NCBI GenBank assembly: GCA_002709955.1
Contig: PAQY01000008.1
Location: forward strand, 30,472 to 94,471
Direction of reading: 5' to 3'
From: Rhodospirillaceae bacterium
GTDB lineage: Bacteria > Pseudomonadota > Alphaproteobacteria > UBA8366 > Aestuariispiraceae
DNA: 64,000 nucleotides
A program made the position numbers and the translations under genes. Below the pieces are notes generated by a model, which saw only the letters and a program-made list of their open reading frames with translations, ran no database searches and was not told where the DNA came from. Shown one piece after another: positions 32,602 through 40,276 of this stretch (position 1 is its first letter; the number at the start of each line of letters is the position of its first letter).

Positions 32602-33594
32602 TCATTTTCCATCTTTAGGTAAAGCTTTTTCTTCGAGCATTTTTTTTGCCGTTTCAACATGCGATCGGATGGCAGAAGAACTAAATCCTTTATAGTATGT
32701 GTTAAAAAGAATTATAGTATAGTGATTTATGCACTTCTCAATCTCACCATTTTCTTTTAATTTTTCCATTACTTTCATTAATGCTGTTTTATTTCTAATA
32801 TGGTCAACAGCATTGTTCTTTTCGCCTTTATTTACACGTATTGCGCCGTTCTGTGAGAGCATGTCTAGAATTCTACGCTCTTCTGTGGTTAAATTTACAC
32901 CTGAGAATGGATAATCTAATTTACTCGTATTCTCCGTCTCTTGCTCTTTGTTTTGGGATGCAATGGTATCGTGTTTTGTATCGACCCTATCAGAGTTTTC
33001 GATTTGATTGACCGCCTCTGCATTACGGGCATTTACTGTAGATTCGGAATGGCGTTCACCAGTACGCTTGTAAATACAAATCCAAGAATATAGCGCAGTT
33101 TCTAAGGCGAGATCATCACATCTTATTTCAATTGTTCGTAATGAAGTCGCGGATTTGTCCGTTAATATTACCATCGTGGGAATACCAAAATTCTTCTTAG
33201 TTTTTAGTATCCTAATTTTATTTCGTTCATGCTTATGTAACCAACCATTTACTATTAGGTAAACAATCTGTTTATTTTTTGATAAACTCTCCAAGGCAAT
33301 ACCATTGCCATTTTGATCAACGGTCCATTTTTCTCTAGAAATACCAGATTTACGAATGCTCCACTGGAAGAGAAAGTGCCTGCTCATAAAATACACAGAA
33401 GAAAGAGATCCTATTGCAAACAAAAGTGGAAAAAATGCTAAAGCTACCATTGCATTGTGCGGAGCAAGGAAATTACTTGAGTATATTGCGAATACTATCG
33501 GTGTTGCGGCCAGGACAATAGCCGAGTTAAGAAGTGGTGTCTTCTCGAACGTATTTGGAAAGTAGAACTCAAAATTTTGTGGGACGCGAAACAT
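32602..33594 (-). CDS. AT-rich cargo gene: two-helix membrane protein with C-terminal winged-helix-like domain
   Basis: 330 residues with an excellent AGGAGG site. Two helices near residues 24-41 and 48-69 (ALAFFPLLFAIGSLSSVYFM) anchor a cytosolic PH-like segment (SREKWTVDQNGNGIAL, IRILKTKK). A charged, disordered linker follows (about 180-225), and then a domain beginning LTTEERRILDMLSQNGAIRV that resembles a winged helix. I recognise no family. Codon use and A+T content are far from the neighbours, so it was acquired recently. Position beside an integrase suggests island cargo, possibly signalling or defence, which is speculation. Confidence 0.7.
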   Translation of the reverse strand: MFRVPQNFEFYFPNTFEKTPLLNSAIVLAATPIVFAIYSSNFLAPHNAMVALAFFPLLFAIGSLSSVYFMSRHFLFQWSIRKSGISREKWTVDQNGNGIALESLSKNKQIVYLIVNGWLHKHERNKIRILKTKKNFGIPTMVILTDKSATSLRTIEIRCDDLALETALYSWICIYKRTGERHSESTVNARNAEAVNQIENSDRVDTKHDTIASQNKEQETENTSKLDYPFSGVNLTTEERRILDMLSQNGAIRVNKGEKNNAVDHIRNKTALMKVMEKLKENGEIEKCINHYTIILFNTYYKGFSSSAIRSHVETAKKMLEEKALPKDGK

Positions 33595-33759
33595 CGAAAT
33601 CCTCCTAATGATCAGGTTCCAATCTGATAATAAAAAATCGTAGAAATGATTCTTTCAAAATGTGAAGAGCATAAAATATGCAAATCCTGATTGAATGTGG
33701 ATTGTGTCGACGTCTATGGATGTTTGAATTTTTTGGTTTGGCACACATGGTCCTCAAGG
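33595..33759. other. Intergenic region left of the inverted repeat
   Basis: About 165 bp of AT-rich sequence upstream of the 330-residue gene. It must hold that gene's promoter, which reads left. I see nothing else interpretable here. Confidence 0.3.
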
Positions 33760-33816
33760 ATGAGTTTGAAGTCCGCTTGTTCTCTCAGGATGCAGGGAGA
33801 TGGATAGAGATACTTT
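33760..33816 (-). repeat. Left copy of a perfect 57-bp inverted repeat
   Basis: This sequence is the exact reverse complement of 35592-35648. The identity breaks sharply at both sides. In the right-hand copy, the last bases (CTCAT) are also the start of the tRNA-fMet 3' fragment. Together the two copies flank the integrase and one small gene. Confidence 0.92.
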
Positions 33817-33885
33817 GAGATGGCAACGCCCTGCACCCGGTTGATTGGTTGTGTTACATTGAGTTGCACTGCGCATGACCTCGAG

Positions 33886-33903
33886 TGCTTACCCTTGCTT
33901 ACC
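33886..33903 (-). promoter_or_regulatory. Pair of GGTAAGCA motifs, left (inverted)
   Basis: TGCTTACC occurs at 33886-33893 and 33896-33903, ten bases apart. It is the reverse complement of the GGTAAGCA pair at 35495-35513 and of another at 37289-37307. Paired short repeats near attachment sites are typical arm-type integrase or Xis binding sites. Confidence 0.6.
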
Positions 33904-33915
33904 TAATTTTGAGAT

Positions 33916-34110
33916 TCAATCGGCGGGTGGCTTCTTGCTCACAAAGGACTCTGTTGTAACCATTTCTGTTTCGCCGTCTTTCTTGGTTAGCATGAAGCCA
34001 CCGGTAAATTGGCCGCTGGCACTGCGGTAATGCCCTAAAGCCACGATGTTTTTGTGAGGGTTAGTTTCTTCTGGCTTGTCGTCCTTAGTCTGATCATCAT
34101 CACCGTCCAT
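33916..34110 (-). CDS. Small acidic hypothetical protein next to integrase
   Basis: 64 residues from ATG 34110, preceded by CAGGAGATG (a good ribosome site). Highly charged N-terminus (DGDDDQTKDDKPEE), then a short beta-rich part (NIVALGHYRSASGQFTGGF) and a terminal KKPPAD. No membrane helix, no known family. It lies between the left arm repeats and integrase, transcribed in the same direction as integrase, and might be an accessory recombination or transfer protein. Confidence 0.5.
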   Translation of the reverse strand: MDGDDDQTKDDKPEETNPHKNIVALGHYRSASGQFTGGFMLTKKDGETEMVTTESFVSKKPPAD

Positions 34111-34286
34111 GGAACATCTCCTGTTTTTGGCTAAGGGTTGATCCGAAAAACTGGTGGCTGTCTGAGAGTTGAAGCTGCCTTTGGCACTTCGACATGCAAT
34201 CCTGCCTTCAGCCAACCTGTAAACTACCACAGATTACAGGATTTTACCGTGTCATCGCTATATAATTGCCTCCAACAGCTTGATCA

Positions 34287-35480
34287 TCAAAGCACCGCTT
34301 TGGGACGCATAATGTCTCCGACCAATACCCCCACCTTGTCAGATGCATCCCGAAGCGGATCTTGAGATAGATGGGCATATGTAGACGTGGCCGACATGGA
34401 CCGATGGCCCAGCAATCCGCCAATAACAGGAAGCGATGCTCCAGTTGTTACGCCGAAGCTTGCAAAAGAATGGCGCAGGTCATGTATACGAACATCGTCC
34501 AAGCCAGCTCTTTTCCGAATCCTGCGCCATGGCTTTTGCAAATTGACCAGGGGTGCATTTTTTCTGAGCCCTGTGATCACATAGGGGTTTTCTGGGTCAC
34601 GGGGTATCTCCTTTAGAATATCGAGCGCAATCGCATTGAGAGGAAGTGCCTTTATGCCGCTAACATCTGTTTTGTGTTCGCGCAGGATAAGCAAACGTCG
34701 ATCCCAATCGATATCACTCCAGCACATGTTTATGATTTCACCGGATCGTGCGCCGGTTACGATTAACAGGCGGATCGCCCCTGCAACATGCGGTGAGATA
34801 AGACGTTCATTCTCGCTGTCATCAATTGCTTTCGCCAGCCTGGCAAGCTCTTCCCGGGAGAGGAACCGCTGGCGCTTCTTTTCTCTGAATGGGCGGATGG
34901 ATACTGCTGGATTGCCACCCTTTTCCAACAAGCCCCACAACTCGGCATGTCCCAGCATGGCCTTTAGAAGTCCAAGGACCCGGTTTGCGTTGTAGGGCGT
35001 ACCTATTAAGGATTGGTGTAGATGACCAATATCAGCACTGGTCAGTTCGGAAAGTAGAAACCGTCCCATTTTTGGCAATATGAACTTATTCAGCAGCCAG
35101 TTGTGCGCTTCGATGGTTGACGGCTTGCAGCGTCCCTCACAGTGCTCTTGCATGTACCGGGCTGCCAGATCTGCGACTGAGTTCTCGTTTCGCTTGCGCA
35201 GGCGATCTGCTCGAGGGTCTCTACCCCGGCTCGATGCGCTGAGAAGGGTTCGGGCTTCGGTCCTGGCTTCCTCCAGTGTCATTATGCCAAAGCGGCCAAT
35301 CGTATGGCGGCGTGATTTGTTGTATTCATTGCGGTACTGGATCATGAAACTCACCGTGCCCGACGGTTTAACCCGAATGCCAAAGCCTGGCATCGTGGTG
35401 TCCCATGCAACGATCTCCTGACCTTGTATGCGGGCCGCTTCACGTGTCTTATCGATCGTGGCCTTGGCGAGCTTTGACAT
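34287..35480 (-). CDS. int: Tyrosine recombinase / integrase of the genomic island
   Basis: 397 residues from ATG 35480. An N-terminal arm-binding domain of the P4/DUF4102 type (IVAWDTTMPGFGIRVKPSG) is followed by a SAM-like core-binding domain (SVADLAARYMQEHC). The catalytic domain has Arg I in VTGARSGEIINM, Lys on the beta-hairpin (REHKTDVSG), HxLR in IHDLRHSFAS and Tyr in STYAHL. It catalyses integration at a tRNA 3' end. The tRNA-fMet fragment lies about 160 bp beyond its start. It is flanked by the 57-bp inverted repeats, and its upstream region contains a GGTAAGCA pair. Confidence 0.92.
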   Translation of the reverse strand: MSKLAKATIDKTREAARIQGQEIVAWDTTMPGFGIRVKPSGTVSFMIQYRNEYNKSRRHTIGRFGIMTLEEARTEARTLLSASSRGRDPRADRLRKRNENSVADLAARYMQEHCEGRCKPSTIEAHNWLLNKFILPKMGRFLLSELTSADIGHLHQSLIGTPYNANRVLGLLKAMLGHAELWGLLEKGGNPAVSIRPFREKKRQRFLSREELARLAKAIDDSENERLISPHVAGAIRLLIVTGARSGEIINMCWSDIDWDRRLLILREHKTDVSGIKALPLNAIALDILKEIPRDPENPYVITGLRKNAPLVNLQKPWRRIRKRAGLDDVRIHDLRHSFASFGVTTGASLPVIGGLLGHRSMSATSTYAHLSQDPLRDASDKVGVLVGDIMRPKAVL

Positions 35481-35494
35481 TACTCCCTCCATTG

Positions 35495-35513
35495 GGTAAG
35501 CAATAGGTAAGCA
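35495..35513 (+). promoter_or_regulatory. Pair of GGTAAGCA motifs, right
   Basis: GGTAAGCA at 35495-35502 and 35506-35513, 11 bp apart, directly upstream of the integrase start. The placement fits integrase arm sites doubling as an autoregulatory operator. Confidence 0.6.
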
Positions 35514-35591
35514 AGATATCTGTATCTTGAGCCATCATGGTGTGACATGGTCAATCATCGAGTCAATAAAAAAGATAATGATATCAATAAG

Positions 35592-35648
35592 AAAGTATCT
35601 CTATCCATCTCCCTGCATCCTGAGAGAACAAGCGGACTTCAAACTCAT
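35592..35648 (+). repeat. Right copy of the perfect 57-bp inverted repeat
   Basis: Exact reverse complement of 33760-33816. Its right end enters the tRNA-fMet fragment by five bases (CTCAT, the anticodon loop). This suggests the repeated unit is an island-side attachment arm plus part of the crossover core. Confidence 0.92.
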
Positions 35649-35688
35649 AACCTGAAGGTCGTAGGTTCAAATCCTACCCCCGCAACCA
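35644..35688 (+). other. 3' fragment of tRNA-fMet (attachment junction)
   Basis: From the anticodon loop CTCATAA to the encoded CCA: the variable region GAAGGTCG, the T-arm GTAGGTTCAAATCCTAC and acceptor strand CCCCGCAACCA match an initiator tRNA-Met. The 5' half is absent, and the anticodon stem's 5' side is replaced by unrelated sequence. This is what remains at one junction after integration into the tRNA anticodon loop. By orientation, the island extends to the left and the intact tRNA would be at the far left end, outside the window. Confidence 0.85.
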
Positions 35689-35703
35689 GCTTCACTTGCG
35701 ATA

Positions 35704-35734
35704 GCCTCTCGGGCGATAATCCCGAGGGGCTTTT
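35704..35734 (+). terminator. Intrinsic terminator after the tRNA fragment
   Basis: GCCTCTCGGG pairs with CCCGAGGGGC (one G-U) around a 7-base loop, followed by TTTTGCTTTTTG. It is the original transcription end of the chromosomal tRNA-fMet gene. Its presence supports the reading that sequence to the right is host chromosome. Confidence 0.85.
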
Positions 35735-35899
35735 GCTTTTTGCCCATAGGGACAGAATGCCAGCCAGGTCTCCTTTAAGCTCTATCTTAAGGTCCCCCTC
35801 TTCGGGTATAAGGGTGATCTCATCGACCAGGCTGCGAATGACGTCAAAGGCTTCTGATTTAGTGGGATCTGATTGAAGTGCGGTATGAAGCTCTTCTGG
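35732..35899 (-). pseudogene. C-terminal tail of a serine site-specific recombinase
   Basis: The minus frame reads LPEELHTALQSDPTKSEAFD, then VIRSLVDEITLIPEEGDLKI and LKGDLAGILSL. This is the distinctive end of the large resolvase/invertase-type recombinases common in alphaproteobacteria. The catalytic N-terminus and zinc ribbon are missing, and the other end collides with the acyltransferase gene. It marks an earlier insertion next to the same tRNA. Confidence 0.7.
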
Positions 35900-35908
35900 G
35901 AGGCAATG

Positions 35909-36358
35909 ATGGCGAAGAAACCGAACGGCAAGTCTGGCAAGTCCGGCGCGAAACGCGTCGCGGCGAAGACGACGCCCGGTAATTCCACAACCGGAACGGG
36001 GCCGCAATCGGGTGCTCCTTTTGCCGACCCGGTCGCCGCCCAGTCGGCGCAACAGGTCGGCCAATTGCCGCAGGAGTTGCGGAAGTGGCAGGAACAGGCG
36101 GAGCGCGGCCACCAACCGGTGACGTCAGAGACCGCGGGCAAGCCGACCGTGTCGCAAATGCTGGGCGAGATCACCTGGCTCCTGTCCATGAGCCCGGCGA
36201 CCCGCCTGTGGGTCGTCGACCTGATCGACCTCACCGGTAACAGCCAGCAGAACATCGTCGCCGAATTGAAGGCCACCGTCTTCAAGGGCCAGACTTTCAA
36301 ATACCACCGCATGGAACCCGACGGGCGCCGAGTGACGGTGACGGAGCAGGTGGGATGA
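35909..36358 (+). CDS. HlyC/RTX-type toxin-activating acyltransferase with internal deletion
   Basis: 149 residues from ATG 35909, with GGGAGG about six bases before. A Lys/Ala-rich N-terminus leads to TVSQMLGEITWLLSMSP, the conserved start of toxin-activating lysine acyltransferases. The sequence then jumps directly to RLWVVDLI and FKGQTFKYHRMEPDGRR, which belong to the C-terminal part of the family. About 80 residues between them, including the catalytic His after the SP motif, are missing. The frame is kept. It is probably non-catalytic. No RTX toxin gene is in the window. Confidence 0.65.
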   Translation: MAKKPNGKSGKSGAKRVAAKTTPGNSTTGTGPQSGAPFADPVAAQSAQQVGQLPQELRKWQEQAERGHQPVTSETAGKPTVSQMLGEITWLLSMSPATRLWVVDLIDLTGNSQQNIVAELKATVFKGQTFKYHRMEPDGRRVTVTEQVG

Positions 36359-36773
36359 ATTTGCCCCTCCGCCAAAGTTGGTATGATGATGCCAATGCGA
36401 GATGAGCGTGTCCGAGGATCAGGTGTTGATCTGCACCCAAAAACAGTTGATACAAACTCAAGGTTTCATGCTGGGTCCTCCAGGGACGTTATCATAAATT
36501 ATTGAAAGTAAGGCAGTTCTCCCAAAGGTTTCCAAGGCGAAGGCAAAAATTTACCTCTTCAACACCGTAGGAAAGAAATAAGTAATTTTGTAATTCACAC
36601 TTCTGGGTGTATACCATTTAGTTGAATCGCTTCTGGGGAAGCAATCTGCGAAGCAAATCGGGTTCGTTGCACCTTCGTGCGCAAGTATGAAATTTGGCGT
36701 GGGGGGCGTTTGATTTTACATATACTGGCGAAGGTCGTTTTGGGTCCTGTTGTGGGAGGGAGCGATAAATGTA
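36359..36773. other. Intergenic region, nothing recognised
   Basis: Roughly 415 bp of falling GC content between the acyltransferase remnant and AT-rich small ORFs. No ORF above 40 codons with a plausible start, no tRNA-like fold, and no recognisable IS end. Confidence 0.3.
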
Positions 36774-36884
36774 ATGAACATAATTGAGGCAGATTCCGCT
36801 TTGTGGAAGTGGTATAGGGCCGTCATCATTTTCATTCCAGTTTTTGTTTATTTTTTTTCAGTGTTTTTAAGTGGTTTTTTGTGA
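36774..36884 (+). CDS. Possible 36-residue membrane peptide
   Basis: ATG 36774 with GGGAGGGAG about 15 bases upstream, which is rather far. It encodes MNIIEADSALWKWYRAV followed by a hydrophobic helix (IIFIPVFVYFFSVFLSGF). Too short for the ORF track. AT-rich context makes chance hydrophobic ORFs likely, so this is tentative. Confidence 0.25.
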   Translation: MNIIEADSALWKWYRAVIIFIPVFVYFFSVFLSGFL

Positions 36885-36931
36885 TTCTGATAACATAATG
36901 ATTTTTCCTGTTTTTTGTATTTGTATATGCG

Positions 36932-37201
36932 TTGTCATTTATATTTATATTTTTGTATTATGGAGTTTTGTATCTCCCCCAGGTTTACGGGATAGATATT
37001 ACTAATTTTAAAGTTTTCCACAGGTTTCCAGATTCCAAAGATGTACCAGGCGAGTATATTTGCTCTGAAGCGAAGGGGCGTATTGCGTTGGTTAGAGAGC
37101 GTTGTTTTCAGGTTTTCTGGATTTGCTGGGCTTGCTTTGCGCTGTATGCGGTTTTGTTGCCAACAGTGTTCGCGTTTGTGTTGATTGCTGTGTATCGGTG
37201 A
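36932..37201 (+). CDS. Possible small two-helix membrane protein
   Basis: 89 residues from a TTG start. Two hydrophobic segments (FIFIFLYYGVLYL and VFWICWACFALYAVLLPTVFAFVLIAVY) flank a polar loop with Cys (YICSEAKGRIALVRERC). No ribosome site is clear and the nucleotide composition is very AT-rich, so the first helix may be a compositional artefact. The loop looks less biased. Unknown family. Confidence 0.35.
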   Translation: MSFIFIFLYYGVLYLPQVYGIDITNFKVFHRFPDSKDVPGEYICSEAKGRIALVRERCFQVFWICWACFALYAVLLPTVFAFVLIAVYR

Positions 37202-37288
37202 GTGGGGGTTGACCTATTTGGGAGGGGAAAATGGGGACGATTAGTACGGTGGACTTTGAACGATACCAGGTGGTTATGGCGCAGATAC

Positions 37289-37307
37289 GGTAAGCAATTG
37301 GTAAGCA
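37289..37307 (+). promoter_or_regulatory. Third pair of GGTAAGCA motifs
   Basis: GGTAAGCA at 37289-37296 and 37300-37307, 11 bp apart, the same spacing as the pair upstream of integrase. No integrase gene or 57-bp repeat adjoins it. It may be a remnant of an attachment region from another insertion. Confidence 0.45.
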
Positions 37308-37453
37308 GCGGGGAGGGAACATCAGATTATATTGGCTGCTGTGTGGTGCCGCATTGGAGCCAGTGAAGGCACTTTTTTATATATAGAAAGCCAAGTTTGG
37401 CAGTTTGGAAGTATTGGAGGCGAAAGCTGTTAAGGCTTTGGAAGCGGAGTGCA

Positions 37454-37482
37454 GGCCGACGCCATTGTGATGGCATCGGCCT
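37454..37482. terminator. Stem-loop at the 3' end of the Liv operon
   Basis: GGCCGACGCCAT and ATGGCATCGGCC pair (one mismatch) around a 4-base loop. The position, 17 bp beyond the minus-strand stop at 37499, suits an operon end, but there is no T-run on the minus strand. On the plus strand CTTTGG follows. Confidence 0.4.
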
Positions 37483-37498
37483 TTGGTTAACTCTGTGC

Positions 37499-38749
37499 TT
37501 AGGAAAGTGTTTGCACGAATTCGTTCTTACCGTCTTTGATGACGCGGTGGAGGAAGTGGCGGTTTAGTTGATCCCCTTGGCTGTCAAAATCACAATCTGC
37601 GCCGGCACCGACATAGGCAATTTTTTCGCCAGCCCGCAGCATCTTTAACGCTTCGATCCCGTCGCTGACCAGTGCTCCAGGAGGATTGGCGATTTCGGGG
37701 ATGGATTTTGTCCAGACGGCGCTTTCGTCGGTTCCCGCCTTTTCGATGGCAAGTGCGGCGGTCCACACCTGATCAAAGGCATTTCCGGCAAAGAGGAATA
37801 CCGTATCCTCCGGCTCCCCCATATCCTTGATGAACTTCTTGTAAACTGGACTCTTCAGTGGCGGTGCCGGTTGGTAGTGATCGATGCCTTCGGCGACTTC
37901 CGCACCAACGCTTTCCAGGAAACGGCCATTTGCGTCTGCCGCAATCGACAGCGAACAAATCTTGCTGGTAAAGCCACCGCGATAGACTTCCTTCATGATC
38001 GAAGAAAAATCGGTCAGCAGGCCGGGGATGAATACGGCATCTGGTTCCGCGCTGAAAATCTTTTCGACTTCCGCACGATAAGAGGGTTGTTCCGGCAGAT
38101 AGGTGAGGTTGTCTACGATCTCGCCGCCGCCCTTTTGGACTTCTGCAACAAAGGGGTCAATCATGCTGTCGATGAAGGGGTTCTGCTGTGACAGAACGGA
38201 TATTTTCTTATGGCCGCGCTGTAACAGGATTTTGCCACCAACTGGGCCCCATTGGGTTGATTTGGCCTGAAAGCGCCAGATCAAACCACCATGTTCCTGC
38301 TCTGTCACGGCATTGGCTGCACAACTGATCATCATTACTTTTTTGGCATCAATCAGAAGCTGTTTGGACGCCATGGCAATCGGGCTGCCCCAATAGCCAA
38401 TGATGCAATTCACATCATTCACTTCCAGCAACTTCTTAGTCGCTGCTGCACCGGCTGTCGGGTTGGATTCTGAGTCTTCGATAAAGAGCTCAATCATCCG
38501 TCCGCCCAGCAATCCACCATTTTTGTTGATGGTATCAACTGCCAGTTTTGCCGCTTTCTCCATTTCAGGCCCATAGGCACCCGTGGATCCCGTAAAGGGG
38601 ATAACCATGCCAATTTTGATGGGGCCTTCCGCTGCCCAGGAGGGCCGAATGAAAGGCGTTGCGAGGGCTGCGACACCGGCCGCTGCGACGCCTGTTTTTA
38701 AGAGGTGACGGCGGCTGAGAGCGGAAAGGAAAACATCTTTAGTCTTCAT
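37499..38749 (-). CDS. LivJ/K-type periplasmic substrate-binding protein
   Basis: 416 residues. A Tat-like signal (SRRHLLKTGVAAAGVAALAT, cleavage near SWA/AEG) precedes a type I periplasmic-binding fold. Typical opening PIKIGMVIPFTGSTGAYG and the later IEDSESNPTAGAAA are present. It delivers substrate to the LivHM permease encoded upstream. It comes last in the cluster, 49 bp after the carboxymuconolactone-decarboxylase-family gene. Folded export via Tat is common for these proteins in marine and soil alphaproteobacteria. Substrate unknown. Confidence 0.88.
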   Translation of the reverse strand: MKTKDVFLSALSRRHLLKTGVAAAGVAALATPFIRPSWAAEGPIKIGMVIPFTGSTGAYGPEMEKAAKLAVDTINKNGGLLGGRMIELFIEDSESNPTAGAAATKKLLEVNDVNCIIGYWGSPIAMASKQLLIDAKKVMMISCAANAVTEQEHGGLIWRFQAKSTQWGPVGGKILLQRGHKKISVLSQQNPFIDSMIDPFVAEVQKGGGEIVDNLTYLPEQPSYRAEVEKIFSAEPDAVFIPGLLTDFSSIMKEVYRGGFTSKICSLSIAADANGRFLESVGAEVAEGIDHYQPAPPLKSPVYKKFIKDMGEPEDTVFLFAGNAFDQVWTAALAIEKAGTDESAVWTKSIPEIANPPGALVSDGIEALKMLRAGEKIAYVGAGADCDFDSQGDQLNRHFLHRVIKDGKNEFVQTLS

Positions 38750-38798
38750 ATCGGCTATTCCTTTGTTTGAGTGTAGGGAAGGTACGTGGAATGGGTCA

Positions 38799-39344
38799 TC
38801 AGGTTGGTGCTTGGGTAAGTTCTGGTTCGATTTCCAGCATCAAGGCATCGTTGAAACGATTGAAGAAGCCACACAGGGCGATGCGCAGCGTCAGTTCGAC
38901 GATTTCCGCCTCGGTAAATTCCGCCCGAAGTCGGTCAAACATGGCATCCCGGATACGCCCAGGTGTGTTGGTAACAGCGATTGTGTATTCGACGACAAGC
39001 TTGTCGACAGGGCTAAGTTCCGGATGGTCGTGATAGTCTAGGAGTGTTTCGATTCCGGCTTCTGAGAGGCCATCTACCCGCAAATGCGGTGAATGATGGG
39101 CGACGCAGTAATCGCAGGCGTTCAGTTTTGAGACGCAGACGACGGCAAGTTCAATGTAACGCCAGGTAATGCCCTGGCGCTGTTTCAATTCCATCAGCAT
39201 GGCGGCCAGATGCTGTGTTGGGGGAACATGGGCCAGAACCTGGGCCTGATTGTTGAATGGTCCGTATTCCGTACCGTATTTTTTCAGCACGGCCCCTGCA
39301 TCTGGGGGCAGGTTCTCGTAAGGCATAGGGCTGATACGGGTCAT
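38799..39344 (-). CDS. Carboxymuconolactone decarboxylase / AhpD-like protein
   Basis: 181 residues, all helical. The AhpD-type active site CxxCxxxH appears in LNACDYCVAHHSPHLR near residue 78. This makes a peroxidase-like or thiol-redox role more likely than aromatic decarboxylation. Its start overlaps the livM stop (ATGA), so it is part of the transporter operon. It may protect or process an incoming substrate; which one is not evident. Confidence 0.82.
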   Translation of the reverse strand: MTRISPMPYENLPPDAGAVLKKYGTEYGPFNNQAQVLAHVPPTQHLAAMLMELKQRQGITWRYIELAVVCVSKLNACDYCVAHHSPHLRVDGLSEAGIETLLDYHDHPELSPVDKLVVEYTIAVTNTPGRIRDAMFDRLRAEFTEAEIVELTLRIALCGFFNRFNDALMLEIEPELTQAPT

Positions 39345-40276
39345 GGATGATCCTTCCGGTCATTTGGCAATTGTGTGGGGGTCGTGGGGGCGGTGGCTCT
39401 ATATTCACGGACCAAACCTTGAGGGCGGTAGATCAACAGCAGGATCAGGCCGCCCCCGATCAAAATCAGGCGAATTGCTGCAATCTGACTGTTGTCCAGA
39501 ATGTCGATGACATCCTTCAGGAAGCGGGTTGCTTCCAGCAGCACCATGATGGAACAGGCACCCAGAATAAGGCCCGAATGCGACCCGCGCCCGCCGGCGA
39601 TAACAGCCATAAAGGCATAGACGGTCATGATGGCACTGAACTGGCTGGGATCAATGTAACTGAACTGAAACGCCTGCAGAGATCCCGCAATACCGGTTAT
39701 TCCGCCCCCGATCGCGAAAGCCTTCACCCGCATAAGCAGGACATTCCGGCCAAGGCTTGCGGCGACAACCTCATCATCGCGAATGGCGCGCAATGCCCGC
39801 CCGAATGGCGCGCGGGTTGCCAGTTCAAGGCCAGCAAACACAACAAGAACGACCAGAACACAGACTGCCAGATAAAATTTCTCGTAATGATCGGTTCCAA
39901 TGACCTCCACCAGAGGGCGGGGAATGCCCGGCAATCCAAGGGCGCCGCCGGTCAACCAAGCCTCATTCAGAGTAATAAGGCGGATCACCTCCCCAAAGCC
40001 AAGGGTGACGATGGCGAGATAATCATCCGATAATCGAAGGGATATCAGCGATAACAGCGCCCCCATCACGGAACAGATCACAATCGCGGCGGCAACTGCC
40101 ACGAAAACGCCTGTGCCATTCAGCATCAGAATTGCCGTTGTATAGGCACCCAGCGCGACAAAGCCTGACAGTCCAAAATTGACCATGCCGCACATGCCCC
40201 ATTGGACATTCAAGGCCATGGCGATCAGGACCGCGATAGAAACCAGGGTCATGATTGTTGTCAGATATCCGATCAT
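39341..40276 (-). CDS. livM: LivM-type ABC permease
   Basis: 311 residues from ATG 40276, which overlaps the livH stop (ATGA). Eight to ten hydrophobic helices. The LivM signatures NVQWGMCGMVNFGLSGFVAL near residue 25 and LRLSDDYLAIVTLGFGEVI near 85 are present, as is the EAA-like loop RAPFGRALRAIRDDEVVA. It forms the membrane channel with LivH. The track's 40588 start reads through livH. Confidence 0.9.
   Translation of the reverse strand: MIGYLTTIMTLVSIAVLIAMALNVQWGMCGMVNFGLSGFVALGAYTTAILMLNGTGVFVAVAAAIVICSVMGALLSLISLRLSDDYLAIVTLGFGEVIRLITLNEAWLTGGALGLPGIPRPLVEVIGTDHYEKFYLAVCVLVVLVVFAGLELATRAPFGRALRAIRDDEVVAASLGRNVLLMRVKAFAIGGGITGIAGSLQAFQFSYIDPSQFSAIMTVYAFMAVIAGGRGSHSGLILGACSIMVLLEATRFLKDVIDILDNSQIAAIRLILIGGGLILLLIYRPQGLVREYRATAPTTPTQLPNDRKDHP

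Noticed and set aside
37202-37498. Plasmid origin suggested by GGTAAGCA repeats and AT-rich DNA
   Set aside because: No rep gene nearby and the motif is shared with the integrase flanks, so att-type sites fit better.
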